DNA from: Burkholderiaceae bacterium
GTDB taxonomy: Bacteria; Pseudomonadota; Gammaproteobacteria; Burkholderiales; Burkholderiaceae
Length of the DNA: 8,201 nt
Reading direction: 5' to 3'
NCBI GenBank assembly: GCA_947372155.1
Contig: CANBSM010000050.1
Span: forward strand, 1-8,201
In this document: positions 1 to 7,016 of the stretch, one piece after another
Layout: the number at the start of each line of letters is the position of its first letter
Position numbering within the stretch: the first letter of the stretch is position 1
Program-made: the position numbers and the translations under genes
Notes under the pieces: generated by a model
The model's input: only the letters and a program-made list of their open reading frames with translations
What the model was told of the DNA's origin: nothing
Databases searched by the model: none

Positions 1-978
1 GGCGCACAAATCTATCTGAAGCGTGAAGATTTAAATCACACTGGTGCGCACAAGATTAATAACGTGATTGGTCAAGCGATGTTGGCCAAGCGTATGGGTA
101 AGCCTCGCATTATTGCTGAGACAGGAGCAGGGCAGCACGGCGTTGCTACGGCAACGATCTGCGCCCGCTTTGGCTTGGACTGCACGGTTTATCAAGGCTC
201 TGTGGACGTAGCCCGACAGGCGCAGAACGTATTCCGCATGAAGTTACTTGGCGCTAAAGTGGTTCCAGTGGAGTCCGGCACTAAGACTTTGAAAGATGCC
301 CTCAATGAAGCGATGCGCGATTGGGTAACGAATGTGGATAACACCTTCTACATCATCGGCACCGTCGCAGGACCACACCCTTATCCAATGATGGTGAGAG
401 ATTTTCAGAGCGTGATTGGTGAAGAGTGCAAAGTGCAGATGCCAGAGATGACTGGTCGTCAACCTGATTATGTTTTAGCTTGTGTTGGCGGCGGCTCTAA
501 TGCGATGGGTATTTTCTATCCATATATCGATTTCCCGGAAGTGAAATTAGTTGGTGTTGAAGCTGCGGGTCATGGCCTAGGGAGTGGTTTACATTCGGCA
601 GCACTTTGCGTGGGAACACCTGGTGTGTTGCATGGCAACCGTACTTATTTATTGCAAGATAAGAATGGCCAGATCTCTGAAACGCATTCTGTTTCTGCTG
701 GCATGGATTACCCAGGTGTTGGTCCTGAGCATGCGTGGTTAAAAGATTCTGGTCGCGCAGACTATGTGGCGATTACAGATGAGGAAGCGCTCCAAGCATT
801 CCATGATTGCTGCCAGATCGAAGGCATCATTCCTGCGCTTGAGTCCTCGCATGCGATTGCTTATGCCTGCAAGCTAGCCAAGACCTTGCCTAAAGACAAG
901 ACCATCTTAGTTAACCTCTCTGGCCGTGGTGACAAGGATATGCATACCGTTGCCCAAGCAACTGGCTCCGAAGGCTAA
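1..978 (+). CDS. trpB: Tryptophan synthase beta chain, 5'-truncated by window edge
   Basis: This is the PLP-dependent beta subunit, which condenses indole (channelled from TrpA) with L-serine to make tryptophan in the cytoplasm. The frame is open from base 1, so the gene begins upstream; 325 codons are visible before TAA at 976-978. The PLP lysine lies in HTGAHKINN (codon 18, bases 52-54), equivalent to Lys87 of Salmonella TrpB, so about 69 residues are missing. The catalytic Glu109 equivalent is codon 40 in ETGAGQHG. The PLP-phosphate loop GGGSNA is at codons 163-168, the Asp305 region is [11 protein letters not shown], and the serine near the PLP ring nitrogen is in NLSGRGDKD (codon 307). 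These are all the hallmarks expected of an active enzyme. A GTG at 64 is internal and is not the start, because it would remove the PLP lysine. trpA follows 31 nt downstream. Identification is near certain. Confidence 0.98.
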   Translation, partial: GAQIYLKREDLNHTGAHKINNVIGQAMLAKRMGKPRIIAETGAGQHGVATATICARFGLDCTVYQGSVDVARQAQNVFRMKLLGAKVVPVESGTKTLKDALNEAMRDWVTNVDNTFYIIGTVAGPHPYPMMVRDFQSVIGEECKVQMPEMTGRQPDYVLACVGGGSNAMGIFYPYIDFPEVKLVGVEAAGHGLGSGLHSAALCVGTPGVLHGNRTYLLQDKNGQISETHSVSAGMDYPGVGPEHAWLKDSGRADYVAITDEEALQAFHDCCQIEGIIPALESSHAIAYACKLAKTLPKDKTILVNLSGRGDKDMHTVAQATGSEG

Positions 979-1009
979 GAAAAAATAAAAAAAGAATAGA
1001 AAAATAGCG
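979..1009 (+). other. A-rich trpB-trpA spacer without clear Shine-Dalgarno
   Basis: The 31 nt between the trpB stop and the trpA ATG are almost entirely A, with runs of six (980-985), seven (987-993) and five (1000-1004) A's broken by single T or G bases. No good GGAGG-like site is visible; the nearest purine stretch is TAGAAAAATAG. An unstructured A-rich leader can serve as a ribosome docking or S1-binding region, but that role is inferred. It is the longest gap in the trpB-to-purF run. Confidence 0.5.
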
Positions 1010-1807
1010 ATGTCAAAAATTACTGCGCTCTTCAAGGAGCTAAAAGCAACCGGTAAAAAAGGGTTGATTCCTTTTATTACTGCTGGCGATCCAGATCCTA
1101 AGCAAACCGTTGAACTCATGCATGCATTAGTTCGCGGCGGTTCAAGCGTGATTGAATTAGGCGTGCCTTTTTCAGATCCAATGGCCGATGGCCCCGTCAT
1201 TCAGAGATCATCAGAACGCGCATTGACCCAGGGCGTCACTTTGCATGGCTGTTTAGAGATGGTGAAAGAGTTCCGCAAGAAGGATGCCAACACACCAGTT
1301 GTTTTGATGGGTTATGCAAACCCAGTAGAGCAAATGGGGGCAGAGCGTTTTGCAACGGAAGCGAAGGCTGCTGGTGTTGATGGTGTGCTAGTGGTTGATT
1401 ACCCGCCTGAGGAGTGTGTGGACTTTGCAGCTCGCATGCGCGCTGCTGGGATAGACCCGATTTTCTTATTAGCGCCCACCTCATCGCATGAGCGCATTAA
1501 AGAGGCGGCCAAAATAGCCTCTGGTTATCTCTACTACGTCTCTATGCGAGGGGTTACTGGTGCTTCTAACCTGAATACTCAGGATGTGGCCAGCATCATC
1601 CCGAAAATTCGTGAAGAGACGGACATTCCAATTGCTGTCGGCTTTGGTATTAGTGACGCAGCTAGCGCTAAGGCAGTATCGGCCAGCGCCGATGCCGTTG
1701 TGATTGGTAGCCGAATTATTCGTCTTTTAGAGGATGCGCCCCCTGGGCAGGCAGTACAATCATTGGAAACCTTCATTCGTGAGATTCGTGACGCATTGGA
1801 TAGTTAA
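1010..1807 (+). CDS. trpA: Tryptophan synthase alpha chain
   Basis: TrpA cleaves indole-3-glycerol phosphate to indole and glyceraldehyde 3-phosphate and passes indole through a tunnel to TrpB. At 265 residues it has the usual length for this TIM-barrel family. The catalytic residues fall at the Salmonella numbering: Glu49 in [10 protein letters not shown] and Asp60 in [10 protein letters not shown]. Loop 6 reads MRGVTG (179-184) with Thr183 conserved. Phosphate-binding segments are VGFGISDA (210-217) and VVIGSRII (230-237). The ATG at 1010 gives the standard N-terminus (a short helix, then [11 protein letters not shown]). It is preceded by an A-rich spacer with a poor ribosome site, and translation may depend on coupling with trpB. 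accD starts only 6 nt after the stop, so the two are very likely cotranscribed. Nothing is missing or disrupted. Confidence 0.98.
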   Translation: MSKITALFKELKATGKKGLIPFITAGDPDPKQTVELMHALVRGGSSVIELGVPFSDPMADGPVIQRSSERALTQGVTLHGCLEMVKEFRKKDANTPVVLMGYANPVEQMGAERFATEAKAAGVDGVLVVDYPPEECVDFAARMRAAGIDPIFLLAPTSSHERIKEAAKIASGYLYYVSMRGVTGASNLNTQDVASIIPKIREETDIPIAVGFGISDAASAKAVSASADAVVIGSRIIRLLEDAPPGQAVQSLETFIREIRDALDS

Positions 1808-1813
1808 AAACTA

Positions 1814-2701
1814 ATGAGCTGGATAGATAAATTACTCCCACCCCAAATCCAACATACTGATCCTGCGAATCGCAAGTCAGTACCTGAGGGATTGTGGGTG
1901 AAGTGCCCTAGTTGTGAGACTGTTCTGTACAGCACTGACATTGAGGCGAATTTATCAGTTTGTCCAAAATGCAGTCATCACATGCGCATCGGAGCGCGTC
2001 TGCGCTTAGATAGTTTGTTGGATGAAAAAGGTCGCTACGAAATTGGTGCCGATATCTATCCAATCGACCCGCTTAAATTTAAAGATTCCAAAAAATATCC
2101 AGATCGCATTAAGGAGGCAAACGATGCTTCTGGAGAGTCTGAAGCCTTGATCGTGATGGGCGGCAAGATTGAAGCGATTCCAGTGGTGGCTGCCTGTTTT
2201 GAATTCCAATACATGGGTGGCTCAATGGGTTCTGTAGTCGGTGAGCGTTTTGCCCGCGGAGTACAAGAAGCAATTCATAAGAAGTGCGCTTTCATTTGCG
2301 TCACAGCAACTGGTGGTGCGCGGATGCAAGAAAGCTTGTTATCACTTTTCCAAATGGCGAAGACCAACTCAATGTTGACCTTGTTGGCTAAAAAAGGATT
2401 GCCTTATATCAGCGTACTTACCGATCCAACGATGGGCGGTATCTCTGCCAGCTTTGCCTTCATGGGTGATGTAGTCATGGCTGAACCAAAGGCTTTAATT
2501 GGTTTTGCTGGCCCACGCGTGATTGAGCAAACAGTGCGTGAGAAGTTGCCAGAAGGATTTCAGAGATCTGAGTTCCTGATGCAAAAGGGTGGCATTGATA
2601 TGATTGTTGATCGTCGCCAGATGCGTGGTGAAATTGCGCGCTTACTTGCTTTGTTACAAAAGCTTCCTGAGCCTGCAATAGCGGGTAGCGCAGTCGTTTA
2701 A
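1814..2701 (+). CDS. accD: Acetyl-CoA carboxylase carboxyltransferase subunit beta
   Basis: AccD pairs with AccA (not in this window) to transfer the carboxyl group from carboxybiotin on AccB to acetyl-CoA, giving malonyl-CoA for fatty-acid synthesis. The protein has 295 residues (E. coli about 304). A four-cysteine zinc ribbon is visible at Cys31, Cys34, Cys50 and Cys53 (CPSC...CPKC). The crotonase-fold carboxyltransferase domain follows, with [11 protein letters not shown] (134-144), TGGARMQE (166-173), [12 protein letters not shown] (204-215) and [11 protein letters not shown] (230-240). In E. coli the zinc ribbon is reported to bind accA/accD mRNA and repress translation; the same is possible here but not shown. 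The ATG start is 6 nt after the trpA stop with only a weak GGA upstream (1798-1800), so coupling is likely. folC follows after 4 nt, the same order as in E. coli. Confidence 0.98.
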   Translation: MSWIDKLLPPQIQHTDPANRKSVPEGLWVKCPSCETVLYSTDIEANLSVCPKCSHHMRIGARLRLDSLLDEKGRYEIGADIYPIDPLKFKDSKKYPDRIKEANDASGESEALIVMGGKIEAIPVVAACFEFQYMGGSMGSVVGERFARGVQEAIHKKCAFICVTATGGARMQESLLSLFQMAKTNSMLTLLAKKGLPYISVLTDPTMGGISASFAFMGDVVMAEPKALIGFAGPRVIEQTVREKLPEGFQRSEFLMQKGGIDMIVDRRQMRGEIARLLALLQKLPEPAIAGSAVV

Positions 2702-2705
2702 GCGC

Positions 2706-4031
2706 TTGAGCTCAGCACACCAAACCCCCATAGTATTTTCCAGCCTAGAGGCTTGGCTTAGCCATCTTGAAACGGCTCACCCTGTCGGTATCGATATGGG
2801 ACTTGAGCGTATCAATCGCGTGAAGGCCGCATTAGACCTTCATTTTGATTGTCCAGTGATTACTGTTGCCGGCACTAACGGTAAAGGCTCCACCTGTGCT
2901 TTTCTGGAGAGCATTCTCTTGGCTTCTGGCTATCGCGTCGGCTGCCACACATCCCCACATCTTCTCAAATTTAATGAGCGTGCTCGTATCAATGGTGAGG
3001 ATGTCAAAGATAATCTCTTGCTTGAGCATTTTGCTGCTGTCGAAGAAGCTCGGGTGAGTCTAGTCGATGCTCCGACCTTAACGTATTTTGAGTTCACAAC
3101 TTTAGCCATCATGCATCTGTTTGCTAAGTCCAATTTGGATGCGGTTGTGTTGGAAGTCGGTATGGGTGGTCGCTTAGACGCTGTCAATATCGTTGATGCT
3201 GATTGCGCAATCGTGACTAGTATCGATATCGATCACGCGGATTTTTTGGGCGGCACACGTGAAGCCATTGGTCTAGAAAAGGCAGGTATTTTCCGTCCAG
3301 GACAGATCGCAGTCTGTGGTGATCCGATCCCGCCACAATCACTCATTGACTATGCCCAAAAGCTGGGTTGTGATCTTTGGTTGCAAGGACGTGACTACAA
3401 CTTCCAAGGCGATAAACAGCAATGGGGTTGGGCTGGGCGCAAGAAACGCTTTAGTGGGCTTGGCTACCCAGCCCTGCGGGGTGCCAATCAGATTCTGAAT
3501 GCCTCGGCAGTAATAGCTGCTTTGATGGCCTTACATCAGCGCCTACCAGTGAGCGCTCAGGATATTCGCAATGGTTTTGCTTTGGTTGAGCTACCAGGCC
3601 GGTTCCAGGTTCTCCCAGGGCAACCCACTGTGGTATTGGATGTTGCCCACAACCCCCATGCTGCCGCTACCTTGGCTCAGGGCCTCGATAAAATGGGCTA
3701 TCACCCCTACACCTATGCCATTTTTGGGGCTATGGCCGACAAGGATATTGAGGGGGTGATTAAACCCCTCTTAAACATCGTAGATTTCTGGTTTTGTACC
3801 GATTTACCGACCCCCAGAGCCGCCAGCGCTAATGCCCTGGCTGAGAAGCTTGAATCTATGGGAGTAAAGCCAAAAAATGGGTCAGACGGGGGTATTGAAT
3901 GCTTCTCAGAACCTGCTTTAGCGTATCAAAAAGCGCTATCTTTGGCGGGTGAGGGTGATAGAATTGTGACCTTCGGATCCTTCTATACCGTTGCAGGCGT
4001 AATGACTTACCGAAACAACCAGGCCCACTGA
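2706..4031 (+). CDS. folC: Dihydrofolate synthase / folylpolyglutamate synthase
   Basis: FolC uses ATP to add glutamate to dihydropteroate, giving dihydrofolate, and then extends folates with further glutamates so that cells retain them. The 441 residues (E. coli 422) form a Mur-ligase-like protein. The ATP P-loop GTNGKGST is at 56-63, FNERARING at 89-97, EVGMGGRLDAVN at 150-161, the SIDIDHADFLG loop at 172-182, and EKAGIFR at 191-197. Lys192 of EKAGIFR corresponds to the carbamylated lysine of the family. The C-terminal domain has DVAHNPHAA (312-320), FGAMADKD (340-347) and FGSFYTVAG (423-431). The start is TTG at 2706, four nt after accD: between the in-frame stop at 2679-2681 and the first ATG (codon 31, already in conserved sequence) there is no ATG or GTG, and TTG gives a normal N-terminus. 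Bifunctionality is assumed from the proteobacterial family. Confidence 0.96.
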   Translation: MSSAHQTPIVFSSLEAWLSHLETAHPVGIDMGLERINRVKAALDLHFDCPVITVAGTNGKGSTCAFLESILLASGYRVGCHTSPHLLKFNERARINGEDVKDNLLLEHFAAVEEARVSLVDAPTLTYFEFTTLAIMHLFAKSNLDAVVLEVGMGGRLDAVNIVDADCAIVTSIDIDHADFLGGTREAIGLEKAGIFRPGQIAVCGDPIPPQSLIDYAQKLGCDLWLQGRDYNFQGDKQQWGWAGRKKRFSGLGYPALRGANQILNASAVIAALMALHQRLPVSAQDIRNGFALVELPGRFQVLPGQPTVVLDVAHNPHAAATLAQGLDKMGYHPYTYAIFGAMADKDIEGVIKPLLNIVDFWFCTDLPTPRAASANALAEKLESMGVKPKNGSDGGIECFSEPALAYQKALSLAGEGDRIVTFGSFYTVAGVMTYRNNQAH

Positions 4032-4034
4032 TCC

Positions 4035-4847
4035 ATGATTCGTTTACCAAGCTTTTTTAAGCGAAAAACCCAGTCCGATGACCTTGAGTTAGGTTCAAGG
4101 GGTAGTCGTACCGCCAAACGAGCGGCCCCACGCAGTTTTCAGCGTGCAGCAGAAGCTGAAGAGCTTGCTCTCACGGAAGATCCAGAACAACAAAGAGCGC
4201 GCCATCGCCTGATTGGCGCTGCTGTCCTCGTATTAATCGCTGTGATTGGCCTGCCTCGTATTTTGGATAGTAAACCAAAGTCTGCGCCCAATGATATTGC
4301 TGTCAATATTGTTACTAGCTTGCCTATCCCTGGTGCTGATCCAAAGCCAGAGGCTAAGGTTGAAGAAAAATCAAAGGTAGATCTTCCAGTTGAAGCTCCC
4401 AAAGCAGAAGTTCCTGCACCAGCTCCCGAAGTGAAGGCTGAAGAAAAGGCAGAGCCTAAGGCAGAAGTAAAGTCAGCCCCCGCAGTAAATAAATCAGCTG
4501 CATTAGGTTTGGCTGCGGGCGAGGAAGTAGTTGCTGGCGCAGTCCCCAAGTCCACCTCTAAACCAAAGGTGGAAGATTTTCCAAAGTCTAGTGCTGTAAC
4601 TAGTTCAGGCAAGTACATTATTCAGATTGGTGCGTTTGCATCAGAGGACAATGTAAAAAGCTTGGTTGCTAAACTTAAAAATCAAAAGATTCCAAGTTTT
4701 GTTGTTAATAAAGCTGGAGCCGATGGCGGTAAGATTTTTCTTGTTCGCGCCGGTCCGTACACGGATAAAGACGCTGCAGAAGCAGCTGAAAAGAAAATCA
4801 AGGCGATGGGCCTCTCACCAAGACTAGTCGAATCCGGTAAGCAGTAA
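4035..4847 (+). CDS. dedD: Membrane-anchored SPOR-domain protein, DedD-like
   Basis: This is a 270-residue single-pass inner-membrane protein of the type that places a SPOR domain in the periplasm to bind denuded glycan strands at the division septum. Residues 1-57 are charged and probably cytoplasmic. One hydrophobic segment runs from about 58 to 76 (LIGAAVLVLIAVIG core). A Lys/Ala/Glu/Pro-rich linker covers about 100-150. The C-terminal SPOR domain is at about 192-267, beginning GKYIIQIGAF and containing FLVRAGPYTDKDAAEAAEKK. Orientation N-in/C-out follows from the positive charge before the helix. The location between folC and cvpA is the same as E. coli dedD, which supports the name; sequence outside the TM and SPOR parts is not conserved enough to judge by eye. 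It starts 3 nt after folC and its TAA overlaps the cvpA ATG by one base. Function in this organism is inferred. Confidence 0.9.
   Translation: MIRLPSFFKRKTQSDDLELGSRGSRTAKRAAPRSFQRAAEAEELALTEDPEQQRARHRLIGAAVLVLIAVIGLPRILDSKPKSAPNDIAVNIVTSLPIPGADPKPEAKVEEKSKVDLPVEAPKAEVPAPAPEVKAEEKAEPKAEVKSAPAVNKSAALGLAAGEEVVAGAVPKSTSKPKVEDFPKSSAVTSSGKYIIQIGAFASEDNVKSLVAKLKNQKIPSFVVNKAGADGGKIFLVRAGPYTDKDAAEAAEKKIKAMGLSPRLVESGKQ
4335..4484 (+). repeat. Low-complexity KAE/Pro-rich linker coding region
   Basis: This encodes residues 101-150 of the SPOR protein, made almost only of Lys, Ala, Glu, Pro and Val. The tripeptide KAE recurs at residues 123, 134, 138 and 142, with Pro-Ala stretches between. It looks like a flexible spacer that carries the SPOR domain away from the membrane through the periplasm. 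The DNA is purine-rich and imperfectly repetitive (many copies of aaggcaga/gctgaag-type units), so its length may vary between strains. Confidence 0.7.
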
Positions 4848-5413
4848 TGGAATATTTATCCACCCTTAAGCTTACATCGGTGGATTACTTCACCCTAGTT
4901 GTGCTCCTGGTGTCTGCTTTAGTCGGTATCTCACGCGGCTTATTTAAAGAGGTGCTTGCCTTAGCATCATGGTTTGCTGCAGCCTGGGTTGCCTACCACT
5001 ATAGCAACTACCTCTCAACCGAGTGGCTATCTACATTTCACCTTGATGAATTGCTGAGCCTTGGTGTGAGCTTTATTATTTTGTTTGTATTAACCCTCAT
5101 CATCTGCGGCTTGTTTGGTGGAGTGGTGCAAAAAATTATTTTGTCAGTCGGCCTGAGTTTGACTGACCGTTTCTTGGGTTTGATATTTGGCGTGATTCGT
5201 GGCGGCTTAATCGTAGTGGTGCTGGCTACCTTAGCAGCACTTACTCCTATTCCGCAAAGTATGGCCTGGAAAAATGCGATTACCAGACCAGCAATTGATA
5301 TGGCAACCGGTTTAATTAAAGGTTGGCTTCCTGCCGACTGGGCAAAACAATTGGGTGATGCAATGCCTAAAGTTACCCCTACCATTACTCCTAAATTAAC
5401 AATAGGAATCTAG
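4847..5413 (+). CDS. cvpA: CvpA family inner-membrane protein
   Basis: CvpA is a small polytopic membrane protein named for its need in colicin V production in E. coli; its molecular role is not settled. Here it has 188 residues (E. coli 162). Four hydrophobic segments are visible at roughly 13-29, 33-52, 71-95 and 112-133. Family-typical features are DYFTLVVLLVSALVGISRGLF near the N-terminus, split here as DYFTLVVL (13-20) and GISRGLFKE (27-35), and DRFLGLIFGVIRGG (107-120). The C-terminal tail is longer and rich in Pro and Thr (about 171-188). The ATG overlaps the upstream TAA in a TAATG junction, a classic sign of translational coupling. purF begins 4 nt after the stop, as in E. coli where cvpA and purF are cotranscribed. 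The last codons of cvpA carry the purF ribosome site. Confidence 0.94.
   Translation: MEYLSTLKLTSVDYFTLVVLLVSALVGISRGLFKEVLALASWFAAAWVAYHYSNYLSTEWLSTFHLDELLSLGVSFIILFVLTLIICGLFGGVVQKIILSVGLSLTDRFLGLIFGVIRGGLIVVVLATLAALTPIPQSMAWKNAITRPAIDMATGLIKGWLPADWAKQLGDAMPKVTPTITPKLTIGI
5404..5407 (+). promoter_or_regulatory. Ribosome binding site of purF (AGGA)
   Basis: AGGA lies inside the last codons of cvpA, 10 nt before the purF ATG at 5418. It is one of the clearer Shine-Dalgarno-like sites in the window and supports the MCGVVG start, which is needed because Cys2 must become the N-terminal residue of the enzyme. Confidence 0.55.
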
Positions 5414-5417
5414 AGAT

Positions 5418-6956
5418 ATGTGCGGCGTCGTCGGAACTGTTTCCCACTCACCAGTAAATCAACTCCTCTATGATGCCTTGTTGCTTTTGCAACATCGCGG
5501 TCAAGATGCTGCAGGCATTGCAACAATGAACGGTAACTCGTTCACTATGCATAAAGCCAATGGCTTAGTAAGAGACGTCTTTAGAACTCGCAATATGCGT
5601 AGCTTAGTTGGCAATGCTGGTATTGGCCAAGTGCGCTACCCAACTGCAGGCTCTGCAAGTAGCGAAGAAGAGGCGCAACCTTTTTATGTAAGCGCACCTT
5701 ACGGCATTATCTTGGCGCATAACGGTAACTTGACGAATGCACCTAGCCTACGGGTTGAGATGGCCTATCGTGACCGTCGTCACATCAACACCAGCTCTGA
5801 TACAGAAGTGTTGCTTAACGTATTGGCTGATGAACTTCAAAAAGAAACCAACAGCGCAGCTCTAGATGAGGGCGCGATGTTTAACGCTGTTACTGGTGTA
5901 ACCAATCGTGTTAAAGGTTCGTATGCAGTCGTTTCTTTGATAGCGGGTTATGGCTTATTAGCCTTCCGCGATCAGTACGGTATTCGTCCGCTGTGTATTG
6001 GTCGTATCGATACTCCCCAAGGTCCTGAGTGGATGATTGCATCAGAGTCTGTTGCTCTTGAAGGCCTAGGGTTTACATTCGTACGCGATGTGAATCCAGG
6101 CGAGGCAATCTATATTGATTTGGACGGCAATTTCTATTCACGTCAATGCGTGCCAAATGCAGTGTTAACCCCTTGCATTTTTGAGTATGTCTACATGGCC
6201 CGTCCAGACTCAACCATTGACGGTGTAACTGTCTACAACGTGCGTATGCGTATGGGCGATTATTTGGCAGAGAAGATCCGCAAAGAGACTAACGTCGATG
6301 AGATCGATGTGGTGATGCCGATTCCAGATTCCAGCCGTCCAGCAGCGATGCAGGTAGCAAAGAAATTGGGTGTGGATTACCGTGAAGGCTTCTTTAAAAA
6401 TCGTTATATCGGTCGTACATTCATCATGCCAGGCCAAGCTGTTCGTAAGAAGTCTGTTCGTCAAAAACTCAATGCCATGCGGATTGAATTTAAAGACAAG
6501 ACAGTATTGATTGTGGATGATTCCATCGTTCGTGGCACAACCTCATTTGAGATTGTGCAGATGGCGCGTGAATCTGGTGCTAAGAAAGTGATCTTTGCAT
6601 CTGCTGCACCACCAGTGCGTTTCCCGAACGTTTACGGTATTGATATGCCAACCCGCAGCGAATTGGTTGCCTATGGCCGTACTGATGAAGAGATCAATAA
6701 GATGATTGGCGCTGATCAGTTGATCTATCAAAGCATCGAAGACATGAAACAGGCGGTCAGGGACGTTAATCCAGATATTCAAAATTTTGAGGCCTCTTGC
6801 TTTGATGGCTTCTACGTTACGGGTGACATCACCGAGTCTTATCTTGATGCCTTGGAAGCCGCTAGAAATACCTCTGATGCGAAAGCTGATCGTCAAAAGG
6901 ATTCGAGCGACTTTGCCCGCTCACAACTCCATCTGCATTTGGCTACCGAAGACTAA
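5418..6956 (+). CDS. purF: Amidophosphoribosyltransferase (glutamine PRPP amidotransferase)
   Basis: PurF catalyses the committed step of purine synthesis: PRPP plus glutamine gives 5-phosphoribosylamine. It has 512 residues (E. coli 505). It begins MCGVVG, so after Met removal Cys2 is the N-terminal nucleophile of the class II glutaminase domain. Arg27 (QHRGQD), Arg73 (GQVRYPTAG), Asn102-Gly103 (AHNGNLTNA) and Asp128 (SSDTE) match the E. coli glutamine-binding residues within one position. The phosphoribosyltransferase domain carries the PRPP motif TVLIVDDSIVRGT at 362-374 and PIPDSSRPAA at 301-310. There is no propeptide before Cys2, so this is the E. coli-like form, not the Bacillus form that has a propeptide and Fe-S cluster. 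In E. coli purF is under PurR control; no PurR-type operator could be recognised here. It is the last tightly packed gene, with a hairpin just after it. Confidence 0.98.
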   Translation: MCGVVGTVSHSPVNQLLYDALLLLQHRGQDAAGIATMNGNSFTMHKANGLVRDVFRTRNMRSLVGNAGIGQVRYPTAGSASSEEEAQPFYVSAPYGIILAHNGNLTNAPSLRVEMAYRDRRHINTSSDTEVLLNVLADELQKETNSAALDEGAMFNAVTGVTNRVKGSYAVVSLIAGYGLLAFRDQYGIRPLCIGRIDTPQGPEWMIASESVALEGLGFTFVRDVNPGEAIYIDLDGNFYSRQCVPNAVLTPCIFEYVYMARPDSTIDGVTVYNVRMRMGDYLAEKIRKETNVDEIDVVMPIPDSSRPAAMQVAKKLGVDYREGFFKNRYIGRTFIMPGQAVRKKSVRQKLNAMRIEFKDKTVLIVDDSIVRGTTSFEIVQMARESGAKKVIFASAAPPVRFPNVYGIDMPTRSELVAYGRTDEEINKMIGADQLIYQSIEDMKQAVRDVNPDIQNFEASCFDGFYVTGDITESYLDALEAARNTSDAKADRQKDSSDFARSQLHLHLATED

Positions 6957-6966
6957 AAAGCGACAG

Positions 6967-6992
6967 GAATTTGCCTCACTCGAGGCAAATTC
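6967..6992 (+). terminator. Perfect 11-bp stem-loop between purF and metZ
   Basis: GAATTTGCCTC (6967-6977) and GAGGCAAATTC (6982-6992) are exact reverse complements around a 4-nt loop ACTC. It starts 11 nt after the purF stop. A terminator is the simplest reading, but no run of T follows on the + strand (GTAATTCGG comes next), so it is not a standard intrinsic terminator. It could be a partial terminator, an mRNA 3'-end protector or a processing site that sets the purF/metZ ratio. On the - strand a short T-run (complement of A5 at 6955-6959) follows at a distance of several bases. Confidence 0.55.
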
Positions 6993-7016
6993 GTAATTCG
7001 GTGTCAAAATAGCAGC

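Noticed and set aside
64..66. GTG as a start of trpB
   Set aside because: The frame is open upstream and encodes the conserved PLP-lysine motif HTGAHKINN, so the GTG is internal to a gene cut by the window edge.
3222..3233. Perfect 12-bp palindrome ATCGATATCGAT
   Set aside because: It encodes the conserved FolC segment SIDID and arises from Ile/Asp codons; there is nothing to suggest an operator inside this gene.
4139..4618. 159-codon open frame on the - strand opposite the SPOR protein gene
   Set aside because: It is the shadow of the Lys/Ala/Glu/Pro-rich linker: its Ser/Thr/Ala/Gly-rich product has no domain, and the + strand gene has a clear TM segment and SPOR domain.
5038..5385. 115-codon - strand open frame inside cvpA
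   Set aside because: It is antisense to CvpA membrane segments and no independent support was seen.
6543..6896. 117-codon - strand open frame inside purF
   Set aside because: It lies opposite the conserved PurF phosphoribosyltransferase domain, and its product has no recognisable motif.
6787..6996. 69-codon + strand open frame running past the purF end
   Set aside because: It is out of frame with PurF inside its conserved C-terminus, and it lacks any ribosome site or motif.
6957..7016. Possible SAM riboswitch or Met-type leader before metZ
   Set aside because: The 60-nt gap is too short for known SAM riboswitches plus an expression platform, and only one simple hairpin is present.
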